Assembly (NCBI RefSeq): GCF_000725805.1
Contig: NZ_JOFT01000010.1
Coordinates: forward strand, 1 to 64,000
Source of the DNA: Streptomyces xanthophaeus
GTDB taxonomy: Bacteria; Actinomycetota; Actinomycetes; Streptomycetales; Streptomycetaceae
Reading direction: 5' to 3'
DNA: 64,000 bases
This document shows, one piece after another, positions 7,811-16,245 of this stretch; the stretch's first letter is position 1, and each line of letters starts with the position of its first letter. Under the pieces are notes generated by a model, which made no database searches, was not told where the DNA came from, and saw only the letters and a program-made list of their open reading frames with translations. The translations under genes were made by a program, and so were the position numbers.

Positions 7811-9700
7811 GTGACCACCGCTGAGCAGCAGGGCCGCAGTCAGGTCCGTGGCGGGACACGGAGCCCGGCGGTGTCCGCCGAGGGCTCCGGCGGTGTGCCC
7901 GAGGACCCGGGCGGCATACGGACCCGGGGCGGGCGGTGGGCGCTGCGGCATCCGGTGGCCGTGGCCACCGTCCTGGCCGCGGTGCTGCACGTCGTCTGGT
8001 TCTTCAGCTTCGCGAACAGCGGCGGTGACCTGGCCGCGCAGGACGCCTGGGCCGAGTTCGTCGGCCGTCATCCCGATTCGGCGTACAACCTGGCGTGGTA
8101 CGGGGGCATGCACCCCGTGTCGTACAGCGTGGTCTCGCCGTACCTGATGCACGTGCTCGGTGTCCGGACCACGATGATGATCGCCGGGACGGTGTCGGCG
8201 GGGCTGCTCGCGCTGGTCCTGACCCGCTGCCGGGGTGCTGTGCGCGAGCCCTTGTGGCCGGCGCTGGCCGGGGTGTTCGGGCTGCTGTGCAACGCCCTGT
8301 CGGGGCGGGTGACCTTCGGCCTGGGCGTGATGTTCGCGCTGGGTGCGGTGGCCGCCGTCTTCTGCTGGCCGCGCAAGTGGGCCGAGCGGCGCTGGGCCAA
8401 GGCCGCCGTGGCGGCACCGCTTGCCGGGCTCGCGACGGCCTCCAGTCCGGTCGCGGGGCTGTTCCTCGGGGTGATCGCGGCCGCGCTGTTCCTGAGCGGG
8501 CGGCGTCCGGGTGCGTACGCGCTGGGTCTGGCCCCGGTGGTGGTGGTCGGGCTGTCGGCGTGGCTGTTCCCGTTCTCGGGGACGCAGCCGATGAAGCTGG
8601 GGTCGGCGTGGCTGCCGTTCATGTTCGCGCTGCTGATCTTCTTCCTGGTGCCGAAGCGGTGGAAGACGGTCCGGATCGCCGCGGCCGTCTACGCCTTCGG
8701 CACCTTCCTGACCTGGGCGATCGACTCGCAGGTGGGTTCCAACGTGACCCGGCTGGTGATGCTCTTCGGCGGGGCGGTGCTGCTGGCGGCGCTCCCGTAC
8801 GAGGTGCCGCGCTCGCGCCGCTGGTACGCGGTGCTGCTCGCCTTCGTGGGGCTGAACGCCTGGATCACCACGAACAGCGTCACCGACATCGTGCGGACGA
8901 CCCCGCTGGCCGCCTGGAGCCGGGAGCTGGCGCCGCTGGTGGACCAGCTGCAGAAGGCGGGCGCCGACCGCGGGCGGGTCGAGGTGGTCCCGGCGAGCAG
9001 TCACCGCGAGTCCTCGGCCTTCCCCTCGTACGTGAACCTCGCGCGGGGCTGGAACCGGCAGGCCGACCTGGAGCGCAACCCGCTCTTCTACGACGACACC
9101 CTCACCGCCGACAGCTACCGGACCTGGCTGGACCGCTGGGCGGTGCACTACGTGGTGCTGCCGGCCGACAAACCCGATTCGGGCGGCAAGGACGAGGCGA
9201 AGCTGGTGCGGGCGGGGCTGCCGTACCTCCAGCAGGTGTGGGGCGACAAGAACTGGCAGCTGTTCAAGGTCCACGAGCCGACGAACCTGGTGTCCGGGCC
9301 GGCGACGGTGGTGCGGGCCGGGGCGGACCAGCTGGTCATCGACGTCAGGCAGGCCGGGCGGGTACTGGTGAAGATCCCGCACTCGCCGTGGCTGGGGCTG
9401 GTGGACGGGGCGGGCAAGGCCGTGGCGCCGCCGCAGGAGACATCTGCATCGAAGGCGCGGGGCGGGGACGGGGACGGGGCGGCGGGCTCGTCGCGCAAGG
9501 AGTTCGCGAACACGGCCGGGTGCCTGTTCAAGGCGGCCCCGGACGACGAGGGCGACGTGTGGACGGAGCTGCTGGTGCCGGCGCCCGGGGTGTACCGGGT
9601 GGCGGCGAAGTACCAGCTGCCGCGGGGGACGCCGTGCCCGGAGGAGCTGATCCGCCAGGCCCTGGGGCCCCCGCTGCGGCCGGCTGCGCCGGTCCGCTGA
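7811..9700 (+). CDS. Polytopic membrane protein with C-terminal extracytoplasmic domain
   Basis: A 629-residue integral membrane protein. After an approximately 50-residue polar N-terminus, roughly ten hydrophobic segments fill residues 55-360, and a soluble domain of about 260 residues follows. The first long loop is acidic and aromatic (GGDLAAQDAWAEFVG, then YNLAWYGGMHPVSY), the layout seen in GT-C type polyprenol-linked sugar transferases. Membership of that superfamily is only a guess. The C-terminal domain contains WLDRWAVHYVVLPADKP and a beta-rich end. The GTG at 7811 has GGGGAG seven bases before it and is preferred to the in-frame start at 7781. It follows the carboxypeptidase gene on the same strand but after a strong terminator, so it is probably a separate transcript. 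Confidence 0.75.
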   Translation: MTTAEQQGRSQVRGGTRSPAVSAEGSGGVPEDPGGIRTRGGRWALRHPVAVATVLAAVLHVVWFFSFANSGGDLAAQDAWAEFVGRHPDSAYNLAWYGGMHPVSYSVVSPYLMHVLGVRTTMMIAGTVSAGLLALVLTRCRGAVREPLWPALAGVFGLLCNALSGRVTFGLGVMFALGAVAAVFCWPRKWAERRWAKAAVAAPLAGLATASSPVAGLFLGVIAAALFLSGRRPGAYALGLAPVVVVGLSAWLFPFSGTQPMKLGSAWLPFMFALLIFFLVPKRWKTVRIAAAVYAFGTFLTWAIDSQVGSNVTRLVMLFGGAVLLAALPYEVPRSRRWYAVLLAFVGLNAWITTNSVTDIVRTTPLAAWSRELAPLVDQLQKAGADRGRVEVVPASSHRESSAFPSYVNLARGWNRQADLERNPLFYDDTLTADSYRTWLDRWAVHYVVLPADKPDSGGKDEAKLVRAGLPYLQQVWGDKNWQLFKVHEPTNLVSGPATVVRAGADQLVIDVRQAGRVLVKIPHSPWLGLVDGAGKAVAPPQETSASKARGGDGDGAAGSSRKEFANTAGCLFKAAPDDEGDVWTELLVPAPGVYRVAAKYQLPRGTPCPEELIRQALGPPLRPAAPVR

Positions 9701-9811
9701 CCGGCCGCCTTGATCGGAATTCTTTACGTCCGGTCCGGGTGCGTGGTGCCGTATATGTGCATACGATCCCAGTAGTCCGATTGGGTGCTTCCCGAAGGAG
9801 TTGACGACGGG

Positions 9812-10012
9812 ATGAGCAAAGAGCAGAAGCAGGACGTCCGGGCGGCCATGGCGAAGGCGCAGGAACAGCTCCAGCTGCCGAACACGGGTCACGGCTTCGC
9901 GGGTCCGCTCCGGAGCAAGGTCAAGGGCGGGGCGCACACGAAGGCGGCCCTCAAGAGGGCCGGTACTCCGCAGGGTGACCGGATCGGCGAACGCAGCAGA
10001 GGACTCAGCTGA
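9812..10012 (+). CDS. Small conserved-looking basic protein
   Basis: A 66-residue soluble protein, rich in Lys, Gln and Gly, with the central segment LQLPNTGHGFAGPLRSKVKG and a basic C-terminus. GAAGGAG lies 11 bases before the ATG. I do not recognise the family. The upstream gap (9701-9811) contains an inverted repeat CGTAT-N6-ATACG at 9750-9765 that could be an operator or part of the promoter. A strong terminator follows. Confidence 0.6.
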   Translation: MSKEQKQDVRAAMAKAQEQLQLPNTGHGFAGPLRSKVKGGAHTKAALKRAGTPQGDRIGERSRGLS

Positions 10013-10050
10013 CCCGTCTGACCCGCCGCTGGGCGGGCATCGCAGGTGGC

Positions 10051-10081
10051 AGCCCTTCCGGCTTCGGCCGGGAGGGCTTTC
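10051..10081 (+). terminator. Intrinsic terminator with CTTCGG loop
   Basis: The stem AGCCC/GGGCT plus CCGG/CCGG closes on a CTTCGG tetraloop and is followed by TTT. It lies about 40 bases after the small basic protein gene. Confidence 0.8.
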
Positions 10082-10198
10082 GTCTGCCCGCGGGCGGGGC
10101 CTTGACGGCTTCGTGGGGCAGTGGCCGGGCAACCGTTACACGGCCGAGGGACGACGCACACACGGCCCTCGTAACGTCGCACGGGTGGGCTCATGCCC

Positions 10199-10245
10199 CG
10201 TCCGACCCGTCCGACCCGTCCGACCCGTCCGACCCGTCCGACCCC
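10199..10245 (+). repeat. Tandem 9-base repeat upstream of the sortase gene
   Basis: Five consecutive copies of GTCCGACCC, followed by several copies of GTCCC, lie 30-75 bases before the sortase ATG. The tract would sit in the 5' untranslated region or promoter. It is a plausible slipped-strand site. Confidence 0.75.
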
Positions 10246-10274
10246 GTCCCGTCCCGTCCCGTCCCGGAGTACCC

Positions 10275-10922
10275 ATGTCCCGCACCCTCGTCCGAGTCCG
10301 CCGCGCCGTGGCCGCCTCCGCCGTAGCCGTCACCGCGACCGGCGCCCTCGTGGGCTGCGGGGGCGGGGGCGCGGGCGCAGGCGGGGCCGGGGCGAAGCTC
10401 GCGGCCGACCCGCAGGTGGGCAGTACCGCGGCCCCCGCTCCCGCCACCGGCGGCGACCTGTCGCTGCCGCGGTCGGAGCCGACCGGCCTGAAGATCGCCT
10501 CGGCCGGGGTGGACGCCGCGAAGATGGTGGACCTCGCCGTGGACCCGGCCTCCGGGGAGCTCGGCGTGCCCGATGCCGACACCGAGGCGGACGCCCCCGG
10601 CTGGTGGACCCAGGGCGTGACCCCGGGGGAGAGGGGCGTCGCGGTGCTCGTCGCGCACTTCGACACCAGGCACGGGCCGGCCCTGATGAAGGACGTCAAG
10701 AAGGTCGGGCTCGGAGACCTCGTCGAGGTGCCGCGCGAGGACGGCCGGACGGCCAGGTTCAAGATCCGCGAGATCGAGGACGTGAACAAGAAGGACTTCC
10801 CGACGGACAAGGTCTACGGGGACACCCACCGCGCCGAGCTGCGCCTGCTGACCTGCGGCGGCCCGCTCAAGGACGGCCACCGCACCAACAATGTGATCTT
10901 CTACGCCGACCTGGTGGAATGA
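10275..10922 (+). CDS. Class F sortase-like lipoprotein
   Basis: A 215-residue exported protein with a class F sortase domain. The N-terminus has Arg residues, a hydrophobic stretch and the lipobox LVGC, which implies lipid anchoring outside the membrane. A Gly-rich linker follows. The sortase barrel holds the catalytic His in LVAHFDTRHGPA and the catalytic Cys in LLTCGG. A conserved Arg, expected as the third residue, is probably the one in GHRTNN. Class F sortases are widespread in actinobacteria and mostly without known substrates. No partner with a sorting signal is adjacent; the only one in the window, the LAETG chaplin at 57-58 kb, would be expected to use a class E enzyme. Confidence 0.88.
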   Translation: MSRTLVRVRRAVAASAVAVTATGALVGCGGGGAGAGGAGAKLAADPQVGSTAAPAPATGGDLSLPRSEPTGLKIASAGVDAAKMVDLAVDPASGELGVPDADTEADAPGWWTQGVTPGERGVAVLVAHFDTRHGPALMKDVKKVGLGDLVEVPREDGRTARFKIREIEDVNKKDFPTDKVYGDTHRAELRLLTCGGPLKDGHRTNNVIFYADLVE

Positions 10923-10926
10923 CGGC

Positions 10927-11601
10927 GTGACTCCGACGACCGCCCGGCGCCTGTCCGCCCTGTTCCTCGTGCCCGCCCTGCTCCTGCCGGCCGGCTGCGG
11001 AGCGGGAGGCGGCGTGCTGGCCACCGACGACGGCCGCCCCGTGCCCCGCGCCCAGGGGCCGCACCGGCTGTGGCCCGAGCGGTCCCCGGCCCCGCCGGAG
11101 CCCGACGAGGTGCGCGCCACCGACGGGCCCACCCGGGTCGCGGGTCTGGCCGTACCGAAGGGCGCCCTGCGCGGGGTACGGCCGCTGGACGTGCTGAGGG
11201 CCGACCTCGGGCCGGGCGCCGGACAGCCGGGCGAGGGGGGTGAGCTGCGGGCCGCGCTGGAGGCGTGCGAGGATCCCGAGGCCGCCGGGTGCCCCGTACG
11301 GCGCGCGCACTACCGTGATCTGACCGGCAACGGCCGGGACGAGCTGATCCTCGGCGTGGAACTGCCCGGGCACCGCATGAACCTCCGCGTCTACACCGCC
11401 GACGACGGCCCGCTGCTGAGGATCATGGACACGACCGCGCGCGTCATCGACGTGCAGCTGACGGAACGGGACCTGATCATCCAGTCGACCACCAGCCTCC
11501 CGGGGACCGAGAGCCGTGACGTGTGGACGTGGTTCCCCGAGCAGCAGTCCATGGTGCCCCGCCTGATGGAGACCGTCCGCAGTCCCCCGGAGCAGCGCTG
11601 A
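10927..11601 (+). CDS. Putative lipoprotein encoded with a histidine kinase
   Basis: A 224-residue protein starting with a short basic segment, a hydrophobic stretch and the lipobox LPAGC, so probably anchored on the outer face of the membrane. The mature part ends with a beta-rich domain (DLTGNGRDELILGVELPG, with an FG-GAP-like D-x-T-x-N-G-x-D calcium-loop pattern, then RLMETV). It starts five bases after the sortase stop, and its TGA shares a base with the kinase ATG, so translation is probably coupled. The layout resembles the CseA lipoprotein/CseC kinase pair of the Streptomyces envelope-stress system, but no response regulator is present. Confidence 0.75.
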   Translation: MTPTTARRLSALFLVPALLLPAGCGAGGGVLATDDGRPVPRAQGPHRLWPERSPAPPEPDEVRATDGPTRVAGLAVPKGALRGVRPLDVLRADLGPGAGQPGEGGELRAALEACEDPEAAGCPVRRAHYRDLTGNGRDELILGVELPGHRMNLRVYTADDGPLLRIMDTTARVIDVQLTERDLIIQSTTSLPGTESRDVWTWFPEQQSMVPRLMETVRSPPEQR

Positions 11602-12836
11602 TGCGGCTGCCCGCCTGGACGGCGACGCTGACCTGGAAGGCGGCCGTCTTCATCACCCTCATGTGCTGCGGGCTCGCCGCGCTCCTCGGCGGGCTCGTGC
11701 ACGGCGCCATGACCCAGCAGACGGTGGGCACGGCGCGCGAGAAGGCTCTGGCCAAGCTGGACCGGGCGATCAAGGCGTACGAGACCGGTGCGCGCCTGCC
11801 GCGCGGCGAGGGCATCGACCCGGTGGGCCTGCCGCCGGAGCTGCGCGCGCTGGCGGTGAGCGGCAAGCGTGGTACGGCCATCGGCGAGCACCGCGGCCGG
11901 TCGGCGATGTGGGCGGCGGGGCCCGCCGACGCCGACACCGCGATAGCCGCCTCGGTCGACTTCAGCTCCAGCGAACGCATCATCGCGGACCTGGACCGCG
12001 CCATCCTGGGCTCGTCGGTGCTGGCCATCGGGGGGACCCTGCTCATCGGTGCCTTCGGCGTCACCCGGATCACCCGGCGGCTGCACCTGACGGCGCAGGT
12101 GGCCCGGCGGATCAGCGCGGGCGATCTGGACGCGCGGGTCCGGTACGCCTCGCGGAGCAAGGACGAGGTCGCGGCGGTCTCCGAGGCCCTGGACACGATG
12201 GCTTCGACGCTCCAGGACAAGCTCGAATCGGAGCAGCGGTTCACGGCCGATGTCGCGCACGAGCTGCGCACCCCGCTGACCGGCCTGAACGCGGCCGCGG
12301 AACTCCTGCCGCCGGGGCGCCCGGCCGAGCTCGTACGGGACCGGGTGCAGGCGATGCGCGCGCTGACCGAGGACCTGCTGGAGATCTCCCGGCTGGACAC
12401 GGGCACCGAGCGGGTGGAGCTTGACTCGTGCGACCTGGCGGAGGTGGCGGCGCGCACGATCCGCGGCTCGCAGGCCGCGACCGAGCTGGTGGTGCTCTCG
12501 CGGGTCCGGGCGGAGACGGACCGGCGTCGGCTGGAGCGCATCCTGGGCAACCTGATCGCCAATGCCCACCGGCACGGTGCGGCCCCGGTGACGGTCACGG
12601 TGGACGGCGCCGAGGTGACGGTGACCGACGGGGGCCCGGGCTATCCGGAGTACCTGCTGAGCACGGGCCCGCAGCGGTTCCGTACGGAGGGCATGAACAA
12701 GGGCCACGGCCTGGGCCTGACGATCGCCCGGGGCCAGGCCCGCGCGCTCGGGGCGACGCTCACCTTCCGCAACCGCCCGTCGGGAGGGGCCGAGGCCCGC
12801 GTCAGGCTCCCCGGGCCCACGGACCCGCTCCCGTAG
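11601..12836 (+). CDS. Sensor histidine kinase without adjacent response regulator
   Basis: A 411-residue membrane kinase. Helix 1 (about residues 13-35) and helix 2 (about 135-155) flank a sensor domain of roughly 100 residues. A HAMP linker (RITRRLHLTAQVARRISAGD) leads to a HisKA domain with the phospho-acceptor in FTADVAHELRTPL. The HATPase domain shows the N box (LERILGNLIANAHRHG), G1 (VTDGGPGYP) and G2 (GHGLGLTIA). It should autophosphorylate and signal to a response regulator encoded elsewhere. The ATG overlaps the lipoprotein stop codon (TGATG). A perfect palindrome follows the gene as terminator. Confidence 0.92.
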   Translation: MRLPAWTATLTWKAAVFITLMCCGLAALLGGLVHGAMTQQTVGTAREKALAKLDRAIKAYETGARLPRGEGIDPVGLPPELRALAVSGKRGTAIGEHRGRSAMWAAGPADADTAIAASVDFSSSERIIADLDRAILGSSVLAIGGTLLIGAFGVTRITRRLHLTAQVARRISAGDLDARVRYASRSKDEVAAVSEALDTMASTLQDKLESEQRFTADVAHELRTPLTGLNAAAELLPPGRPAELVRDRVQAMRALTEDLLEISRLDTGTERVELDSCDLAEVAARTIRGSQAATELVVLSRVRAETDRRRLERILGNLIANAHRHGAAPVTVTVDGAEVTVTDGGPGYPEYLLSTGPQRFRTEGMNKGHGLGLTIARGQARALGATLTFRNRPSGGAEARVRLPGPTDPLP

Positions 12837-12852
12837 CGGACACGCAGAAGGC

Positions 12853-12874
12853 CCCCGGCCGCATGCGGCCGGGG
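12853..12874. terminator. Perfect 22-base palindrome between kinase and tRNA
   Basis: CCCCGGCCGCA and its complement form a gapless palindrome 16 bases after the kinase stop and 12 bases beyond the 3' end of the minus-strand tRNA. It can act as a bidirectional terminator. Confidence 0.8.
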
Positions 12875-12886
12875 ACCTTGCTGTGG

Positions 12887-12959
12887 TGCCCTCGGCAGGA
12901 TTCGAACCTGCGACACCGGCTTTAGGAGAGCCGTGCTCTATCCCCTGAGCTACGAAGGC
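12887..12959 (-). tRNA. tRNA-Arg (anticodon CCT)
   Basis: A 73-base cloverleaf on the minus strand. The acceptor arm GCCTTCG pairs with CGAGGGC, followed by discriminator A. The D arm is GCTC...GAGC, the anticodon loop is CTCCTAA with anticodon CCT, and the T arm contains GCAGGTTCGAATCCTGC. It reads the rare codon AGG. The 3' CCA is not fully encoded (the plus strand shows GGTGCC at this edge). Its 3' end faces the kinase gene, and no integrase or duplicated tRNA end is seen nearby. Confidence 0.95.
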
Positions 12960-13562
12960 GGGGGCTTGTCGCAAACGTTGCCGGAAACCCCAGAGGGATC
13001 GCGCGCCGCCTCGACAAACATGCTGGTCAGGCGACGTGCACACATCCGGGTGGAGATGTCCTCGCGGACACTTTCCCCGGCACGCGCCTGGTAGCCGACT
13101 GACCGCTGACAGCCTAGCGGATCGTGCTGGGAGTGGTCGCATGGATTTGCCGCGGGAGTCGGGCTGATGCGAAGCCATGGTCATGACCTGGAGGTTCTGA
13201 GGGTCTGGGGTGGTGGGCGGGGAGGCCGAAGGGGTTCCAGGCGCGAAGAGGGGCGGCCGGGGCGTCCGTTCCGTCCGCTTGACCCAGCAGGGGCGTCATC
13301 TGGCGGAGCCCGACCGGCTGGGGTGGCGACAACGCGCACACCGCCTTCGGCTCCTCCGGGGTGAGCAGTCCCCAGTAGCCGTAGTTCGGTTCTCGCCCCC
13401 GCCGGCTGGAGCAGGCGAAGCAGAAGCAGGCGACACCGCAGGGTCGGGCGTGAAGTCGAGCAGTTCAGACGCCCTGATGAAGTGCTGGCCCCGGCGAACG
13501 TGGCGGGCGCGACCGGGTTGACGTGTGCTTGCAACACCGCGGTCTTTGCAGACAGCTGGGCG
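12960..13562. other. 600-base gap without a confident gene
   Basis: The sequence upstream of tRNA-Arg holds several short overlapping frames on both strands, none with a convincing start, ribosome site or protein-like composition. One minus-strand stretch (about 13114-13390) reads into a Pro-rich peptide after what could be a frameshift, so a decayed gene is possible. The first 60 bases next to the tRNA must contain its promoter. Confidence 0.4.
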
Positions 13563-14096
13563 TCAGTCGACCCCTCTCAGGTAGACGCGGCTGCTCCGTT
13601 CGTCGATCTGCGCCACCGCGACCTTGAGCCAGTTCAGGTCGCCCTTGCAGGGAGCGCACACCTGCCCCTCCCGGACCTTGGGAAGCGAATCCGGTTCCGG
13701 AAGTCCCAGGTGTGCGAACGGCGTGGCCGGTGTTGCCTCGGCGGCGAAGGGCTGCTCACGCAGTCTGAGGGGCTGCTCCGGCTTCAGCTGGGTGAGGAAG
13801 GGCTCCACGGCTTCCGCGGGCAGGACGAAGGACAGGATCAACCCGTCGTCCTGGAAACCCCTGCGGTGCGCCGCCACGGTGTGAGTCGCTGTCGAGGGGA
13901 CCTCCACGTGCAGGGTCCGGGCGATGGAGTCGGCGGTGGCCCCCTCGACCCAGTCGGACGTCCCCGGGTCCGCCGAGCGGCCGCCCTCCCTGCCACTACC
14001 GCCGGACGCCCCGGAGCATCCGGCGGCGAGCGCGCCGAGCAGCACCGTTGCCATGGCAAGCACCGGGGCGCGGCCCGGGCGTCGCGCGCGGATCAT
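13563..14096 (-). CDS. Putative lipoprotein of a WXG100-like module
   Basis: A 177-residue exported protein with a basic N-terminus, a hydrophobic stretch and the lipobox LAAGC. The mature part has no recognised domain. It contains a C-x-x-C pair (CAPCKGDLNWLKVAVAQ) close to the C-terminus. Its ATG overlaps the stop codon of the upstream 479-residue gene (ATGA arrangement), so the two are translationally coupled. Co-transcription suggests it serves that protein, for example as a surface immunity or binding partner. That is inference from position only. Confidence 0.75.
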   Translation of the reverse strand: MIRARRPGRAPVLAMATVLLGALAAGCSGASGGSGREGGRSADPGTSDWVEGATADSIARTLHVEVPSTATHTVAAHRRGFQDDGLILSFVLPAEAVEPFLTQLKPEQPLRLREQPFAAEATPATPFAHLGLPEPDSLPKVREGQVCAPCKGDLNWLKVAVAQIDERSSRVYLRGVD

Positions 14097-15532
14097 CGGG
14101 CGGCCGAATTACGGCCGATGTCCGTGCGGGTGCCGTCCCGCCCGGTGTCCTCGGGTGCGGGCCAGGATCCTTCGGCCGACAGGTCGTGCCGCTGTACCGA
14201 GCTGCTTCCTCGCATGTCGAACTCCCTGGCCAGTCCTGTCGTGTGCATGCGGGCCATGTCGGCATCGGTGACGGTGGTCGGACCGATCGGCGTGGCCTTG
14301 CCCGGGTCCCAGTTGTACCGGTCCCACACGTTGACCTGGTAGTCGATGCTGACCTGCGGCTTTCCGTCGGGTCCGGGGACGGCGGTGACCACCCCGGTCG
14401 TATTGGTCATGCCGCTGCCTACGGCCAGGTACCAGTTGTTCGTACCGTCCGGGCCCTTTTCGTGCTCGTATCCGCTGCTGCCGGATTCCACGGGGATGGC
14501 GACAGGCTTGCCGCCTGACTTCTCGAAGGCATCCAGTGCCTGCTGCCGCCACTCGTCCTGCTCTGTGGCCCGGATCCGCGCCACCTCGTCCCGGAACGCC
14601 GGGTCGTCGGCCAGCATGCGGTCGACGTCCAGATCGAGCGTCTTGCCGCTGCCGTTGAGGTAGTGATCCATGTGTCGGGCCGCGTCGGTCTTGCCTATGA
14701 AGTCGCCGGAGTTCGAGATGCCGTTGGCCTGGATCTCTTTCCAGTAGTCCGATATTCCTGGCGATTCGACGTCGTACGGTCCGGCGCCGTCGTCCGCGGC
14801 GACCTGCTTGACCTGAGGCCGGAGCAGGCCGGCAGCAAGAAGGTCGTCCCGGTGCTGGGTCCACAGCTGGGCCCGGGCCTCGGGCCCGAGTGACTGCCAG
14901 AGCCGCTGCAGCTCCTTCCGCTGTGTGGTGTCGGCTTCCTCGCCGAGCCCGGCCAGTTTCAGTGCTCGCGGGAGCATCTCCTGGTCGAGGGAGGTGTACG
15001 TCGCATGGCCGGCGTTGTGCGGATCCGCGCCGTGGCTGCCGCGCAAAGCGCGTACGGCAGCGGCATCGACCTCGGCCGCATGGCTCACCACTCCGCTCAG
15101 GGTGTCGGCGTACCAGCGCATGAGGTCCTGCTTGCGCCGGCCGGGGCCGTCCACCTCGCAAACCAGGGCATCCTCGATCGTCACCGCTCCGCCTTGCCCC
15201 ACACGGACGTTGAAGCCCGCATCCTTGGCGTCGGTGGTCACGTTCTTCGCCTGCTGCTGGATGGCCACCAGTTCGGAGTGGGCGTCCTGGAGGACGCTGA
15301 AGATGCTCTTGGCCTCCGTGTGGAGGTCCTCTATCTCCTTGACCGTCTTGGCGACGAAGGTGCGGGTCACACCGGCGTTCACGCCTTCCCATCGGGCCTT
15401 CTCGGCCTTGGCCTTTGCCCCGTCGCGGGCCTGTCCCCCCAGGATCTGCAGAGCTTCGGCCGTGCGCTTCCAGTCCTGAACGGCGGATCCCAGCTTCGTG
15501 AGGTCGAGTTCCATGAGGTCCGAGTAGTCCAT
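14093..15532 (-). CDS. WXG100-like large protein, candidate type VII secreted effector
   Basis: A 479-residue protein without a signal peptide. Residues 1-110 are predicted helical, with an ESX-like helical hairpin and a WEG turn (RWEGVNAGV), the equivalent of the W-x-G of WXG100 proteins. The middle is helical. The C-terminal 200 residues are a globular domain with YWKEIQANGISNSGDF, a GTNNWYLAVGSGM strand, NVWDRYNWDPGKATPIGP and GLAREFDMRGSS, similar to the variable C-terminal domains of large Streptomyces type VII substrates. The short neighbour upstream and the lipoprotein downstream are on the same strand at 10-base and overlapping spacing. Toxin activity is not shown by any catalytic motif I can name. 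Confidence 0.75.
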   Translation of the reverse strand: MDYSDLMELDLTKLGSAVQDWKRTAEALQILGGQARDGAKAKAEKARWEGVNAGVTRTFVAKTVKEIEDLHTEAKSIFSVLQDAHSELVAIQQQAKNVTTDAKDAGFNVRVGQGGAVTIEDALVCEVDGPGRRKQDLMRWYADTLSGVVSHAAEVDAAAVRALRGSHGADPHNAGHATYTSLDQEMLPRALKLAGLGEEADTTQRKELQRLWQSLGPEARAQLWTQHRDDLLAAGLLRPQVKQVAADDGAGPYDVESPGISDYWKEIQANGISNSGDFIGKTDAARHMDHYLNGSGKTLDLDVDRMLADDPAFRDEVARIRATEQDEWRQQALDAFEKSGGKPVAIPVESGSSGYEHEKGPDGTNNWYLAVGSGMTNTTGVVTAVPGPDGKPQVSIDYQVNVWDRYNWDPGKATPIGPTTVTDADMARMHTTGLAREFDMRGSSSVQRHDLSAEGSWPAPEDTGRDGTRTDIGRNSAAR

Positions 15533-15542
15533 GCCGTGCTCC

Positions 15543-16013
15543 CTACTTGAGGTACTCGTCGATACGGGAGACGGACACGGCCGAGCCGTCGCGGTTGCGG
15601 AGCGAGGCCGCGATGGCCTCGTCGTCCGCGGCGTGGGCCTTCTTGGAGTAGTCCAGGTGGTTCGAGATGTGGGCGCATGCCTGCAGGACCGTCTTCACCT
15701 GAGAGGTCCACACGGACACGGTGGTCTCCAGCTCGCCACCGAGTGAGAAGCCGGCCGTCTTCAAGGATGCTGCGGCCTGCATCGTGGAGCCGCTTCCTGA
15801 GCCATCGGCACCGGCGCCGGCGATATCGGCCTGCTTCTGCAGCTGCCCATGCAGCAGGAAGGCCTCGTGCCCCACTTCGCCCAGGTCATCCTGGTGTACG
15901 ACCAGGTCGGCCTGACCGCCACCAGGTCCGCTGGTCACCTGGTTGAGGCGTATCGACACCTGGCGCTCGCCGGCCGCATCTCCCTTGGCCTTTTCCCACT
16001 CATCCCACACCAT
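15543..16013 (-). CDS. Small helical ESX-associated-type protein
   Basis: A 156-residue helical protein with no signal peptide. It begins VWDEWEKAKG and contains SIRLNQV, DLVVHQDDLGEVGHEA, QVKTVLQACAHISNHLDYSKKAH and a final SRIDEYLK. This combination is typical of a Streptomyces family found upstream of WXG100-like effectors and probably plays the partner role in a type VII heterodimer. The ATG at 16013 has only a weak ribosome site. It is the first gene of the three-gene minus-strand unit. No secretion ATPase (EccC) is present in the window. Confidence 0.65.
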   Translation of the reverse strand: MVWDEWEKAKGDAAGERQVSIRLNQVTSGPGGGQADLVVHQDDLGEVGHEAFLLHGQLQKQADIAGAGADGSGSGSTMQAAASLKTAGFSLGGELETTVSVWTSQVKTVLQACAHISNHLDYSKKAHAADDEAIAASLRNRDGSAVSVSRIDEYLK

Positions 16014-16245
16014 GGCGCCATTTGATCATGTTCTGACAGGCGGGGTAGGAGCAATATGAGCCGGTTTTCCCGGCTCTGACCTGCCCGACACGGGCGGCCT
16101 GAGCCCACGTGCTCTGATCGTGCGGGCTCCCCTGAGCACGTCAATGCTTTCGAGCCCGGCGCGCCACGCGCAACGGGCGATCCGGGGCGATCTCATCGCG
16201 CCCCCATAAGCGGCGGGACGCCTGGGTGGTGCCACGGCCGGGCCC

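Noticed and set aside
4907..10132. Very long open frame on the minus strand opposite the carboxypeptidase and membrane-protein genes
   Set aside because: It is antisense to two well-supported genes, has a low-complexity Arg/Gly/Leu composition and no recognisable domain. It is a typical shadow frame of GC-rich DNA.
10275..10922. Class F sortase as the enzyme that anchors the LAETG chaplin
   Set aside because: LAxTG is the signal of class E sortases and the genes are 47 kb apart. No evidence connects them.
10927..12836. Calling the lipoprotein/kinase pair cseA/cseC
   Set aside because: There is no sigE or cseB nearby, and the sensor domain gives no specific match that I can see.
12887..12959. 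tRNA-Arg as an attachment site of an integrative element
   Set aside because: No integrase or excisionase gene, and no second copy of the tRNA 3' end, is visible in the window.
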